This document shows, in pieces, positions 47,301 through 58,160 of a stretch of DNA of 64,000 nt (its first letter is position 1; the number at the start of each line of letters is the position of its first letter). Made by a program: the position numbers and the translations under genes. The notes under the pieces are model-generated. The model saw only the letters and a list, made by a program, of their open reading frames with translations. It did not search any database and was not told where the DNA came from. The DNA is taken from contig NC_068938.1 in NCBI RefSeq assembly GCF_016801865.2, positions 132,832,416 through 132,896,415 of the forward strand, written 5' to 3'. This stretch comes from Culex pipiens pallens (taxonomy: Eukaryota; Arthropoda; Insecta; Diptera; Culicidae).

Positions 47301-50300
47301 GCCGAAAATAATTAGACCCGTATTTTTTTTTTGTTTGGCAATTAGGGTGGACTTTTCCGAAATAGGGTGGTCCAAAAAAATGCTTTTATTAACAATTCTT
47401 ACAAAAATAACATTTAAAAAAAATCATATTTCCAGAACATCTGACTAATTTCAAAAGAAAGGTGATTAGTTGGACTTTGTTCGCTGATTTGAAGGTCCCG
47501 AAACCAAAGAGCTCAAAGCTGATTTTTTTTCTATGATTTTTCAGGACGTTTTACGTAACATATCGTTGCCTCTGTGCTCTTTTAAGCTTGCTGGTTTTCC
47601 TATCTAGTTAGCATAAGAGTACATAGGCTTCGAAATCCAGAAATGGTAAATATCCAAATCATTAACAGGATTCTGAGATACAATCTTTAAAAAAAAGTCG
47701 GAATTCGGTACATTAATTGAACATAAAGCACCATGCGTCTCCTACAAGGTGTACTAGGAGCTCATTACGAAATTACCCAAATCGGATATTTTTTTATTCG
47801 GATCCCGTTGGTTTGACGTGAAATCGCTGTTGTATCGTTTTGCAATCCATTTTGAACCATGCAAAAAATAAAACACAGGAAAATTTTAGCAATATTGAAA
47901 CAGAAGAATTTATATTATGATAAGGTTGAAGGACGTTGAAGGTCGAATGTCAAAAGACCTATATAAAAAACTCTAGATTTGGATCGACTGTTAACTCAAG
48001 CACAAAGTTGACACGCAAGGCTGTATTACAAAGGTACTCGTGAACTTGGTTTGAGCGATTTTGACAACCGCACCACTACACACTCAATTGCGAGTACCTT
48101 AGGTAGAAAGCCATGGTTGACACGAGATAAGGCAAAGCTCAACACTCAAACGGGCGGGCGCACGATGACACGCTCTTTCTCTTTATTTCTTTTCCTTTCT
48201 CTTTCTTACTTGTTCGGGTGAGTGTGGTGACTGCAATCAATTGAATGCAGTCATCGAGTCAGTGATCATAATTTCGGTAGAATTCGAACGAATGAGCACT
48301 GCGTGAATGAGAGAGGTGTTTGGTTCGGAAATGTGTGAGCGAGAGCCATAACAAAATCAATCGGATGCTAAACGAGCACGAAAGATTAGCTCAGTTAGGC
48401 GTCATCCATAAAGTACGTCACGCTCTAGGGGGGGGAGGGGGGGTTGTCGCAAGCGTGACAAAGTGTGACAAGGGGGGGAGGGGGGGTTCGTGAGACTGTG
48501 ACGACACGCAAGACTATTTTTTTTTTTTTGAATAATGAAAATTTAGTCTTAAAACAGCAATTCCATTTGAAAAGAGCCTAAACCGAAAAAAAAGTTCTCC
48601 GATCGGGCTCAAAATTTTTCTGGGGGTTCCTTGGCCAAAATAATTAGACCCGTATTTTTTTGTTTGGCCATTAGGGTGACCTACATCGTGCTAGGGTGGT
48701 TCGAAAAATTGCAATTTTCGTCATTTTTCGCAAAAACCACTTTTTTCTAAAAATCATATCTCCGCGCCATTTCATCCGATTTTAGCTGTCTTAGACGCAA
48801 AACAAAGGTGATGAGTTTGGCTATTTGGGAAAAATAGTAAAAAGTTCCAAAAATCTAGCTTAACTATTGAAAAAGTCGTATGAAAACTTAAAATGGCGTT
48901 TTGACCGTGTCTGGACCAAAGAGCCTATGTCTGAAAATATTTTTATCGGATTCCTCGGAAAATTTCACATAACATATCAAAAAATTGGCGATGTCAAACC
49001 GTACGTTTCCGAGATATAATTTTTTGAAAATATAATTGAAAATATACATGTCTGGGTATCAAAATTTTCGTAATTGAAAGACGCAACTTTTGGTACCCAG
49101 ACATATATAGGTCATCGCTGAAATTTTTAAGTTATCGCAGTTTTAGTGAAAAAAGTTGATTTTTTGCCGATTTCGTCATTTCCCTGTTTTTGCGCGTGGC
49201 GCGTCGAAAAACTCAGTTTTTATTTTCAAAAAATCATATCTTGGAAACGTACGGTTCGACATCGCCAATTTTTTGATATGTTATGTGAAATTTTCCGAGG
49301 AATCCGATAAAAATATTTTCAGGCATAGGCTTTTTGGTCCTGACACGGTCAAAACGCCATTTTAAGTTTTCATACGACTTTTTCAATAGTTAAGCTAGAT
49401 TTTTGGAACTTTTTACTATTTTTCCCAAATAGCCAAACTCATCACCTTTCTTTTGCGTCTAAGACAGCTAAAATCGGATGAAATGGCGCGGAGATATGAT
49501 TTTTAGAAAAAAGTGGTTTTTGCGAAAAATGACGAAAATTGCAATTTTTCGAACCACCCTAGCACGATGTAGGTCACCCTAATGGCCAAACAAAAAAAAT
49601 ACGGGTCTAATTATTTTGGCCAAGGAACCCCCAGAAAAATTTTGAGCTCGATCGGAGAACTTTTTTTTCGGTTTAGGCTCTTTTCAAATGGAATTGCTGA
49701 AAATATATTTAAAAAGAAGTTTAATGTTTGATAAAGTTTACTCATAAATGAAACAAAATACAAGGCTTTAAGGTGAAGCCGTTGAACATTTTTGTAGAAA
49801 ATTAATCATCACTATAAAATATTGTGTATTAAATTCAATTTAACGAATTTCAGCACCAAAAGGAATCAGCATGTGCCGGTTGTTGCCTTCTTGAAGCCAC
49901 TGAAGGAATTTTTGATCTAAATCAATTGTACTTCAAAATTTATATAATTTTGTGGCTCAATCATTGACGTCCTAGTTGGCCATCATTGATTAATGACGAT
50001 TTCCATAACTTTACAAGGAATAAGATAATCGTTACGGAAAGGAATCAGCATGTGTAGGGCACTATTCTAAACAACTTGTTGAAGGAATTTTGTCAAAATA
50101 TTGAAAGCGACGCAAAAATGTGATTGGCTAGCATGATAGGGACATTTGAAAGTTGCGAAGTGGTGATGATTGGTTCCTACTCTTCATCTGTGGTCCACGG
50201 AGCAATTCTTGGAGGTCCTGGCCAATAACAGAGTAGCAACTACGGGTAGACACCAATGCTATGCTAATATTGAAAGCGACGCAAAATTTATATCTTTGAA

Positions 50301-53300
50301 GGAAAAATCATGACAATGATGGAAGTCTTCACGTTAAGAAAAAGAGTTTTTGATAATAGATTTAATTTGCCTGAATCATCATATTCGCAATTCGCAATTC
50401 GCAATTCGCAATTTTCAGTGTAAGAACGGGCCTTGACCGATCTTATGCACTAGGTTCCCGACGAACACGCACTGCCCTTACACCTACATCTCACCCTTGC
50501 TCTGAGTCAGTACGAGCAGCACGCTAGAACACGCTTTGAGTGTTCGTGCCAGGCATGCACACCTTCTTTTCCGGTTACGCATTTTAACTCGGCCGGGGGT
50601 GGTACATTACGTAGGGTTTGATGTAAGTATAAGCGCCTAACCATTTAAAGTGTGCCTATCAACTTTCATTAAAGCAAAAACTGTTTTATTTTTAGTTTGA
50701 ATTCAAAAACTAGTTGTTATTTTACTGTGTATTGTTTTCTCCTGAAATCTTTCCTAGTGTTGAGTCGTGTTTATATGTTGCTATTTCTTTTGTCGCGGTG
50801 TTTTGTTACAATTTTTGGTCCTATAAGCATTTTAGAAAAGTTTTTCAAAAGTACAATAGTAATATTTGTGTTAATCCTTTAACCATTCCATAAATTGAGT
50901 AAGGGCTCAAACCTCACTTGTTTGAAAAAAGGGTGAAGATTGAAAACAATAGACAGTAAAAGAGAATTTATTTTATAAAAATCAAGAATCAATAGTAAGA
51001 GAATGATGAGCGTATTTTAAAGAATAAAAATGAGAAGCTAGATGTATTAGATGTAAAATTAGACAATAGTTAATAAATAGAGATACAAAACAAGCTTAGA
51101 TTATAGTAATGATAATTTATAGGACAGATAAAGAATTATTCAAATAAATAAATTCGCAATATAATCAAAAAAGATTAGGCAAATGATAAATAGACTTGAT
51201 ATTACTAGTACATTAAGGAAAAGTATATTTTTAAGGAAAAAACAAAGTTTGTTACAGCAGTATCAATTGGTAAAAAAGAGTGGAAAAGCTTTGAGAGATA
51301 AGAGAATCAAAAGTTAGTAAAATCAAAATCAAATGATGGATATTAAATAGAAGAATCAGTGAAGAATTGAGAATCAGTAGAGCAAAATAAAAATAGGAGA
51401 TAGGTGGTAGCTGAGAATGAAGAGAAGAGAAACCCCGTTGTGCGATGTTTCAGGTACATCCACAGCAGTTGACTCAACATACTGCGAATCAAAACAATAC
51501 CGTCTACAATCACAAATTACTTCCCTTTCCCACATTGTCGCGCCCCTTTCTTTTAGCCGTCTCGACTCTGACCCGCGGTGGTCAAAGGTTTACGATCCGT
51601 TTCCACAGGCCACCAGCTAGGTCATCATGAAAACCAAGCCAACGTGGAGGTAAGAAAATAGGACACTCGCAAGGAACCAGAGCTATACTGTTCTGATCAA
51701 GATAATTCGGATGATCTAACAGAACTACGGATGTAGTTAGTTACGCTCCTTCCAGGATGTTCCTTACGTGGACGTCAACCGAAGAGCACGCAACAAGATC
51801 AGAGCCATTGCATGCTCTTAGGTATCAATCCTTGGCCTGCAATTTGCCTGAATCATCATATTTAGAAATCAAATTTAAAAAAAAATCCAAACACAACCTT
51901 TAAAAATAAAAAACTTCCTCGATTGAACTTCGAATTAAATATTAATTAAATCGTCAAATTTTCAAAACAACCTATGAGTAATGGGTTTCCTATGCAGATA
52001 GGACCTTTTGAAAATTTAATAAAGATTGTACAAAAAGTCAACATGGGAAGGGGGGGGGGGGGGGCAACAAATCGTGACGTACTTTTCAAGGGGGGGTCGA
52101 AACCAGCGTGACAAAGTGTGACATAGGGGGGAGGGGGGGTTAATTTTGGCCGATTTTAGCGTGACATACTTTATGGATGACGCCTTAACTGTAACAAAAA
52201 AAATTATTGTTCAAAACTCCTTACTTTCAAGTTTGAGCATTTTTTTAATACGGAGCAAACCCTCTCCGATTTCAATGAAACTTTGTAGACATGTTATCCT
52301 ACGCTTATATAAGCCATTTTTGTGTATATGGAGCCAATTACACTCGGTAATGACATTTGAGATGGGCGTACGTGGTTTAAATATTTTTGTATTTCGTAAT
52401 TTAAATATTGCTGTATCTCGAAGCCGTTGCATCGTATCAAAAAGTGGTCAAAGACAAACTTGTAGGAAATTTTACGGGCTTTCCGAAAAAAAATACACTG
52501 AAAGAAAAAAACACTCCACTTTTATGAGATTTTTTGATTTTTTAGTTTAAAATACAAATTTGAACTTTTGTGCCCATACATCCAATTGAAATGTGGACGA
52601 AGACAAACTTATGGAAAATTGGACGAGCTTTCCGGTAAAAATATTTTCGAGACTGAAAAATCAAGTCTGTCATATAGAAATTGCAAAAAACCATCAAAAA
52701 CCCTATTTTTTCAACATTTTTATTTTTAAAACCACTGTAACTTCACAAGGATTGGACTTAGGACAATGGTCAATATGGAGACTTTTCTAATTGTCTGGAG
52801 AATCGACAACCGTGTTCGGTTTTTTGCAAATTTTTAAGTTTAGAGCACTTTTTAAAAAACAGTTTCAGTAAATGATTTTTGTATTTTTTAGGTGAGTTGC
52901 TCCATCCTGCATTTTTCGTGAGTCTTTTTGTAACATCTTAGGCTATTTTCACAAAAAAAAATTAACGAAAAAAAATCGTCTCACCTTCAAATTTGAATTT
53001 AAAACTTAAAAATCAAAAAATCTCATAAAATTGGAGTGTTTTTTCTTGCAGTGTATTTTTTCGGAAAGCCCGTAAAATTTCCTACAAGTTTGTCTTTGAC
53101 CACTTTTTGATACGATGCAACGGCTTTGAGATACAGCAATATTTAAATTACGAAATACAAAAATATTTAAAACACTTACGCCCTTCTCAAATGTCATTAT
53201 CGAGTGAAACTGGCTCCATATACACAAAAATGGCTTATATAAGCGTAGGATAACATGTCTACAAAGTTTCATTGAAATCGGAGAGGGTCGAGAAAAAAGT

Positions 53301-55914
53301 ACCTAAAAATTCCTGTTTTGGGCTGGAATTGCTCTATGTTTCATTTATTCTTGTGTATATAATATTTCTGCAAGTTTTTACAATCTGTCGAAATAAGGTA
53401 TTCTTTTTTTTCAATTCAATTTCAATTTTAATCTTTCAAAAAAATTTGTCATCTTAAAAAAACTGCTTTATTTTTTCTCTAATATGTCTCTGAGTTAGTT
53501 TAAACATTCGACATTTTGTCTATCGACCTTTTTTCCATTCGACCTTTTTTCATAAATTCTTTTAAATACATCCCTTATAACACTTTTAAATATAGTTTAA
53601 TTATTTGAAAGAAGAAAAAAACTTTCCGAGTCTATATTCCATTTTTCCCAAATTTGATGCTAACAGTCAAACCCCTAAGAAACCCTCGGATAATCGAACA
53701 TTGGATAATCGAACTTTGGATAACTGAGTCTGGACTGTCACTTTTTAACACAAAAAAAAAACAAATTGCTCAAAAACACAATTTATGAAGTTCATGTGTT
53801 CAACAAATGTCAACAATGATATATTTTTTTGAAATGGGAGTATTTTCCAATCATGGTCGGAAAAAATTGTGACTATATATACAATGTCTTAATCGAAAGC
53901 ACTCTACAATTGTTTCGAAAATGTGCATCGTTTTAGATTTATTTTCTGATGTTTGAACATGAACCTTTATTATTTAATGTTTACAAAAGCTTACAAAAAA
54001 ATGTTCTTAATAAAGGCCGTGGCAAATATCTTTCGAAGTTTCTGTCGCTCAACTTTTCAGCACTTGTATCGAAAAATAATACTTTACGGTACTGTTTTCG
54101 AGTTGGTCACTTACTTTCACGACAAATAACATTCAAAAGCGAAAATAAACGTTTTACAAAAAAAAACAAATTCTGAGGGTGTTTGCCAGAATTGCCAAAA
54201 ATGATGTATTCAATTCGTTGCAAAACTTTATTTTTTCAGCGCTGGTCGTATTTATTTTACTCGGTAAACCTCGTAGGATAAATGTAACTAGTTGCATAAA
54301 TTACTACATATATCTGGTACCAATACTGGACCCCCGATACTTTTTACAAAACTTGTTCGTGTTTGTTTTCATAATGCAATTGATGTTCTAATCTTGCTCG
54401 AGAAAAATCATATTTTCTTGCCAGGAGCCAGACACTTGCCAAATGAACATCCGGCACAAAAAGAAAATTTCCGTCGTCTTATCAGGCGTCGCGACGCTTT
54501 CTGCGTGACTTTCAATTCAGTGTGATCTTTCACGGCGCCCACCTCTCATTTTCACGCTGTCCTTCCGGGTGCTATTTGCAAGGTTCACGATAAGCAACCG
54601 AAAGCACACACTTTCTACATTTATCTCCTCGCGAGTCATTTTGAAAAACGACCCAAACGTTTTTGCCCTTTTTGCGAGAGACGAAATTATCTCTGCATTT
54701 AATTTCGCCATTATTAAATCGAAATTAGCGCACAAGCGGACACGTTTTGCAAACGGTTTTTGGCCAAAGCACGTTTCTCTTGCTCTCTCTCTCTGTCCTG
54801 ACAACGACCGGAAGTGGCCCCCAGGGTTGAGAGGTGGGTGGGCAATGTGAAAGTGTGAAATTAGCGAGAATAAATTAATTACCGTTTTCGTGTGATGTTC
54901 TGCGACTGCAGAGGAGCCCCTCTGTTTCAGGACGTCTGAATAATGACCAAGGAACGTGCCTCGGGTTGAAGTTTGTTACTTGGCGGGAATCGAAATTACA
55001 TTTTTAAAGACAGTTCACTCTCAATTTAACAATTTCATGTTTTAAAAGAGGTTTCTAGCAGAGACACCTACCAGAGGGTTCATTTTGCATTGCAGAGAAA
55101 AAAAAAGTTACACAGAAAAAAAATCATGGTAATATTACATCTGGGAAGGGGTACATCTTTTATGTCAGAAAAAAGGTGTAATTTTACCTCTGGAAATATG
55201 TAATTTTACCACTTTTCTGGTGTAATGTCACTTTTTCAGTCTAAATTGAGGTAAAATTACATCATAAAAGAGGTAATATTCAACCTTCAAAAAATACAGC
55301 TTCCAAATTTACATTATTTTTTTCTGTGTAGGCTAACTTTCAAAACCATTATTTCAAAATTTCAGTTGGCACGAAATCGGAACCATCGACCTGCCGGCCA
55401 TCATCGACTACATCCTGCGGCAAACTGGCCACCAGAAGCTGTTCTACATTGGTCACAACCAGGGCGTCACGGCAGTGTTGGCACTGCTCGCGGACAAACC
55501 CAAGTACAATCGGAAAATCCACACCATCGCAGGAATGGCTCCACTGGCATTCCTCGGCAACGGAGTCGAAAGTGGAATCGCCCAAAATTTAGTCAAGTTC
55601 AACGATCAGCTTTGGGTTTGCTGAACTAACTACATTTCTAGCTAAACTTGCTAACATGTTCTCCTTTTTACAGGTCACCCTCAATTCCCTCAACATCTAC
55701 GAACTAACCCCATCGGAGAAGATTTCAAAATTCCTCGGTGGCTTTCTCTGCTCTGAGGACGCACCAACGAGCGAAATGTGCTCCAACGTTTTGACGGAGC
55801 TTTTCGGGTACAGCGCCGAGCAGGCAAAGCTGTTGCTTCCCGGCGTTCTGGACGTTATGCTGACGGGGATTTCCACCAAACAGCTGGTCCACTACGGGCA
55901 GCTGCTGCAATCGA
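44121..55914 (+). CDS. Acid-lipase-family protein with Asn at the nucleophile position (4 exons, 3' end not found)
   Basis: Joining 44121-44300, 46513-46889, 55366-55615 and 55674-55914 gives an uninterrupted frame of about 349 residues. It matches the gastric/lysosomal acid lipase (AB-hydrolase) family: signal peptide (1-20), YPAELHIVTTRDGY and HRIP (69-90), LLMHGL oxyanion region (126-131), LADAGYDVWLANARG (151-165), FSWHEIG (185-191), elbow GHNQG (215-219) and KQLVHYGQLLQS near the end. Active members hydrolyse lipid esters, secreted or in lysosomes, using a Ser-Asp-His triad. Here the usual GHSQG serine is Asn (AAC), so hydrolase activity is doubtful. An acidic insert (about 96-111, rich in D/E) lengthens the loop before HGL. 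The last exon or exons with the Asp and His were not found before 64000. Introns of 2.2 and 8.5 kb are filled with repeats; the third is 58 nt. Confidence 0.85.
44392..46472 (+). repeat. Tandem array of TTTCTTG (7 bp, about 297 copies) filling lipase intron 1
   Basis: 2081 bp of a heptamer with only two visible substitutions (TTTCTAG near 44838, GTATCTTG near 44960). It starts about 90 bp after the exon 1 donor and ends 40 bp before exon 2. The sense strand contains no A apart from the variants, so the transcript is a very long U/C/G tract. Long open frames in it are periodic artefacts. Confidence 0.98.
46513..46889 (+). CDS. Lipase-like gene, exon 2
   Basis: The acceptor TTTCTAATCTCACAG, with a CTAAT branch-point candidate, precedes a frame starting MSSIESANYPAE. 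The exon encodes the N-terminal strand region, an acidic insert, the HGL oxyanion motif and the YDVWLANARG segment. The donor AG/GTAAAT leaves two bases of a codon completed by exon 3 as Ser of FSWHE. The ATG at its start is internal, not the translation start, since exon 1 splices in frame. Confidence 0.88.
47223..47829. mobile_element. Miniature element of the 'CAGCRATTCCA' family in intron 2
   Basis: The ends CAGCGATTCCACGTCAAACC and its near-inverse GGTTTGACGTGAAATCGCTG match over about 20 bp. The interior has the family words AATAATTAGACCCGTATTTT and AGGGTGG. It is non-coding. Confidence 0.65.
48555..49699. mobile_element. Fold-back element (1.15 kb), best copy of its family
   Basis: It starts CAGCAATTCCATTTGAAAAG and ends with the exact inverse CTTTTCAAATGGAATTGCTG. 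The arms of about 460 bp (48555-49015 and 49240-49699) share TGCGTCTAAGACAGCT, GAAATGGCGCGGAGATATGA and GGTGACCTACAT with few mismatches. The central 225 bp include GACGCAACTTTTGGTACCCA. Related pieces: 3499-4145, 32801-33016, 47223-47829. Confidence 0.8.
50364..51862 (-). mobile_element. 1.46-kb insertion bounded by a 22-bp direct repeat
   Basis: AATTTGCCTGAATCATCATA plus TT occurs at 50364-50385 and again at 51841-51862. The left boundary continues directly into about four copies of CGCAATT, like the short-repeat tail of a non-LTR retroelement lying on the minus strand. The interior (GC-rich 50430-50620, A-rich 50880-51400) has no recognisable reverse transcriptase. The strand is inferred from the tail. 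Confidence 0.45.
52259..53287. mobile_element. Fold-back element (1.03 kb) in intron 2
   Basis: CCCTCTCCGATTTCAATGAA at the left and its inverse at the right start arms of about 300 bp sharing AGACATGTTATCCTACGC and TTGCATCGTATCAAAAAGTG. The central 420 bp are not palindromic. Open frames within the arms are mirror artefacts. Confidence 0.7.
53685..53740 (-). mobile_element. Remnant of a pogo/Tigger-like terminal repeat
   Basis: Three reiterations of GGATAATCGAAC-type sequence are followed by AACTGAGTCTGGACTGT. On the minus strand this reads ACAGTCCAGACTC followed by repeated GATTATCC units, the pattern of pogo-like transposon ends. The opposite end was not found. Confidence 0.4.
53745..55105. 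other. Lipase intron 2, no further element recognised
   Basis: Unique-looking intronic sequence, AT-rich to 54440 and more mixed afterwards. There are no convincing additional exons. Confidence 0.4.
55109..55330. mobile_element. 222-bp TA-flanked miniature element beside exon 3
   Basis: TA at 55109-55110 and 55329-55330 flank CACAGAAAAAAAATCATGGT and its imperfect inverse ending TTTTTTTCTGTG. Internal words such as GGTGTAATTTTACC and GGTAAAATTACA add to the self-complementarity. It ends 35 bp before exon 3, immediately before a GGCTAAC branch-point candidate. Confidence 0.65.
55366..55615 (+). CDS. Lipase-like gene, exon 3 (nucleophile elbow)
   Basis: After AATTTCAG, the first base completes Ser of FSWHEIG. 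The exon encodes DLPAIIDYILRQTG, KLFYIGHNQG and the following helix, up to FNDQLW. The elbow codons GGT CAC AAC CAG GGC put Asn where the family has the nucleophilic Ser. The donor TGG/GTTTGC is non-ideal but keeps phase 0 with exon 4. Confidence 0.88.
55674..55914 (+). CDS. Lipase-like gene, exon 4 (partial gene end)
   Basis: The acceptor TTTTTACAG precedes VTLNSLNIYELTPSE. The exon includes a Cys pair (CSEDAPTSEMC) and ends with GISTKQLVHYGQLLQS, the usual family position before the GxFxxxDYG segment. The strong donor A/GTGAGT at 55915 leaves phase 1. No continuation with DYG, catalytic Asp or His was seen downstream. Confidence 0.87.
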
Positions 55915-56395
55915 GTGAGTATTTCAATCAAAATTCAGGGCGAAGACTCGTTAAACCGGTGTGCAAGGCCGATTTTCAAAAAGTTGATTAAAAAAGATAA
56001 AATTATTCTTTAGTTTTTCATATCATTAAAAATCAGCCAGTTTTTGATTTCCGTATTTTTTTCAAAAACAAAATTTCAAAACCGGGCTTTGTCATGCGTC
56101 ATGTCTTGAGAGTCTTCACCCCAAATTTCAGCCAATTTAGTCCATCCAATCTCGAGATAGGGGAAATAAACCCATTTTAAGCCTAATAAGCGGTCGTGTT
56201 TGAATGATGCTGGATAATCTGGAGTGTTCCTTGAAATTTACTAAAACCAAGTACACCAACGAGTAGAGCAACTTTTTGTGAACATTTCTGTTTATTTTCA
56301 CTTTTATTAAAAGTTATGCTATTCCTTTTACAAGCATTTAAAAAAAATATTTCAAAAACGCATTCTAATCAGTCGTGTGCATTGGGCCACGCCCA
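55915..56395. other. Start of lipase intron 4, no element recognised
   Basis: AT-rich intronic sequence after the exon 4 donor. No further exon was identified here. Confidence 0.45.
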
Positions 56396-56397
56396 TT

Positions 56398-57000
56398 TTG
56401 CCTTCCTCACTGAGGTAAGGCTATAATCCTGCTCTAAAAATGAACTTTGTATAAAAACGTCGTAGACACACCTTCATGTATACATATCGACTCAGAATCG
56501 AAAACTGAACAAATGTGTATGTGTGTGTGTGTATGTGTGTGTGTATGTGTGTGTGTATGTGTGTGTATGTGTGTGTGTATGTATGTATGTGACCAACAAA
56601 CTAGCTCATGTTTCTCGGCACTGGCTGAACCGATTTGACCCGAACTTGTTGCATTCGACTTGGTTTAGGGTCCCATAGATCGAGTTTTATACAGATTGAA
56701 GTTTCGATAAGTAGTTCAAAAGTTATGTATAAAAATGTGTTTTCACATATATCCGGATCTCACTAAAATTTAGGTAAACTATGTCCGGATCCACCATCCA
56801 ACCCATCGTTGGTTAGGTTATCAAAAGACCTTTCCATCGAGTCCACAACATTGAAGATCTGGCAACCCTGTCTCGAGATATGGCCACTTAAGTGATATTT
56901 ATGTTCTTTTTTAATCCAGATCTAAAAAATAGATGAAATTTGTGTACAGCCATTGATGGTAATGAGTGAGGAAGGCTCCAACCACGTAGGTGGATTAAGT
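56398..57000. mobile_element. 'CCTTCCTCA / GGTGGATTAAG' repeat, inverted relative of 33596-34470
   Basis: It starts TTGCCTTCCTCACTGAGG and ends GAGTGAGGAAGGCTCCAACC..GTAGGTGGATTAAG. Inside are TATCGACTCAGAATC and a phrase about a 'GACCTTTCCATCGAGTCC' segment shared with the copies at 33596-34630. A GT-rich microsatellite sits at 56515-56591. Confidence 0.6.
56515..56591 (+). repeat. (GT)n/(GTAT)n microsatellite
   Basis: Runs of GT interrupted by regularly spaced A, ending as GTAT repeats. Confidence 0.9.
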
Positions 57001-57004
57001 TAGT

Positions 57005-58160
57005 TTTTGTATTTGCAGCTTAGTTCTTTTTTTCTTCCAACGCTCGTTTGGGTCTGCTTCGTGCTGCCAAAATTGATGAAATTTTGAGCGAACACTCACG
57101 AAAAGTAGCATTTATAGTGAAAGTTTCCTGGCAACACCACAAGCGCTGCTGGTGGTGTTGGTGGCCACCCTTTGTTCTTTATTTGCCTTCGCTTCTCGCT
57201 CGGTTTTCTTCAGCCTTCGATTAGAATGGATGGTCAAAATTGAAACGTCAAAAGACTTAGCGCTTTTGTTTTTTTGATGGCGCTTGCTAATTATTTACAT
57301 GTTTCGGGATTATTTTTCAAGTGAGTGACTAAGTAACGGTCAAAAGAATATGTAGCCGGTAGTTGGAAGCAATTTTATATCTTAAGCGCTTTTAAATCGT
57401 TGGCGCAAGTGAAAATATATTGATGGCGACTTTCGTTAAGCAGATAACATCTGATCTTGCGTGTGGATGTGTGTGCCAACAAAATGATGAGAAATGGTCT
57501 AGCAAAATAGAAATTATGATCAAAAGTGCATTAAATTTGATCTTTTTGGCCAGTAAGTGGCATACATTTGCGTGCTTACTCGAGGCGGTGCTGTTGCTGG
57601 TAAGTTTACAGCCTAAATAGTATTTTTGGAGCTTTAATCAAGCATCAAACTCTCCATATGACGAAGATAGGTGTTTGATTAGAAAGGGTATATTTCCCCT
57701 ATCGTGGCACCAGTAAATTAATTTGTTGCTTCGTGAAAAATGTTCGGCAAGTTTGACAGTTCGATTTGCGCATGGCAACATTTTAAGCTTAAATTGTCTG
57801 CTACTAACATTAATCGTAAAATATCTTCATGAAACTTTCAAGAGTGATTACCCCTTAACATTCTAACAACCAACCCCGCCTCCAGACATAAGTGGATCTG
57901 AAAATTCGTCAACAAATATATTTCAACCAATATTTAATTTTGAAAAATAAATTGAGAATTCTTGATTAATTATCAAATTTTGAGTTTGATAACATAACTT
58001 GCTTAACTGACTTATGATCATGATTTGAAAAAAAAATCTGGGGTAAACTTCGATGTTGCTTTTAGCTAACATTCTCTACATTTTATGTCAAAATAGGTAT
58101 GCAGCAAAAAAAAATGAATATTGAAATAACAAGCCATTGTTTCAACATTTGCACGGAAAA
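57005..58160. other. No gene recognised
   Basis: Mixed unique-looking sequence, probably lipase intron. No exon with family features was found. Confidence 0.4.

Larger units (their letters stand above)
48398..52184. mobile_element. TTAA-type composite element (3.8 kb) in intron 2
   Basis: The left end GGCGTCATCCATAAAGTACG and the right end ATACTTTATGGATGACGCC are inverted over about 20 bp. The right flank is TTAA and the left flank TTA, with one base apparently lost. G-tracts and the words AAAGTGTGACA occur just inside both ends. The interior holds the fold-back 48555-49699 and the insertion 50386-51840. No transposase was recognised, so this is probably a miniature element inflated by nested insertions. 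Confidence 0.55.

Noticed and set aside
50404..51840. Solo LTR beginning TGTAAGAACGGGCC and ending CTGCA
   Set aside because: No short direct repeat flanks those exact TG and CA positions. The 22-bp repeat further out fits a non-LTR insertion better.
55939..55991. Possible lipase exon 5 after AATTCAG at 55938
   Set aside because: It would leave an intron of only about 24 nt and encodes a short tail without the family's DYG, Asp or His segments.
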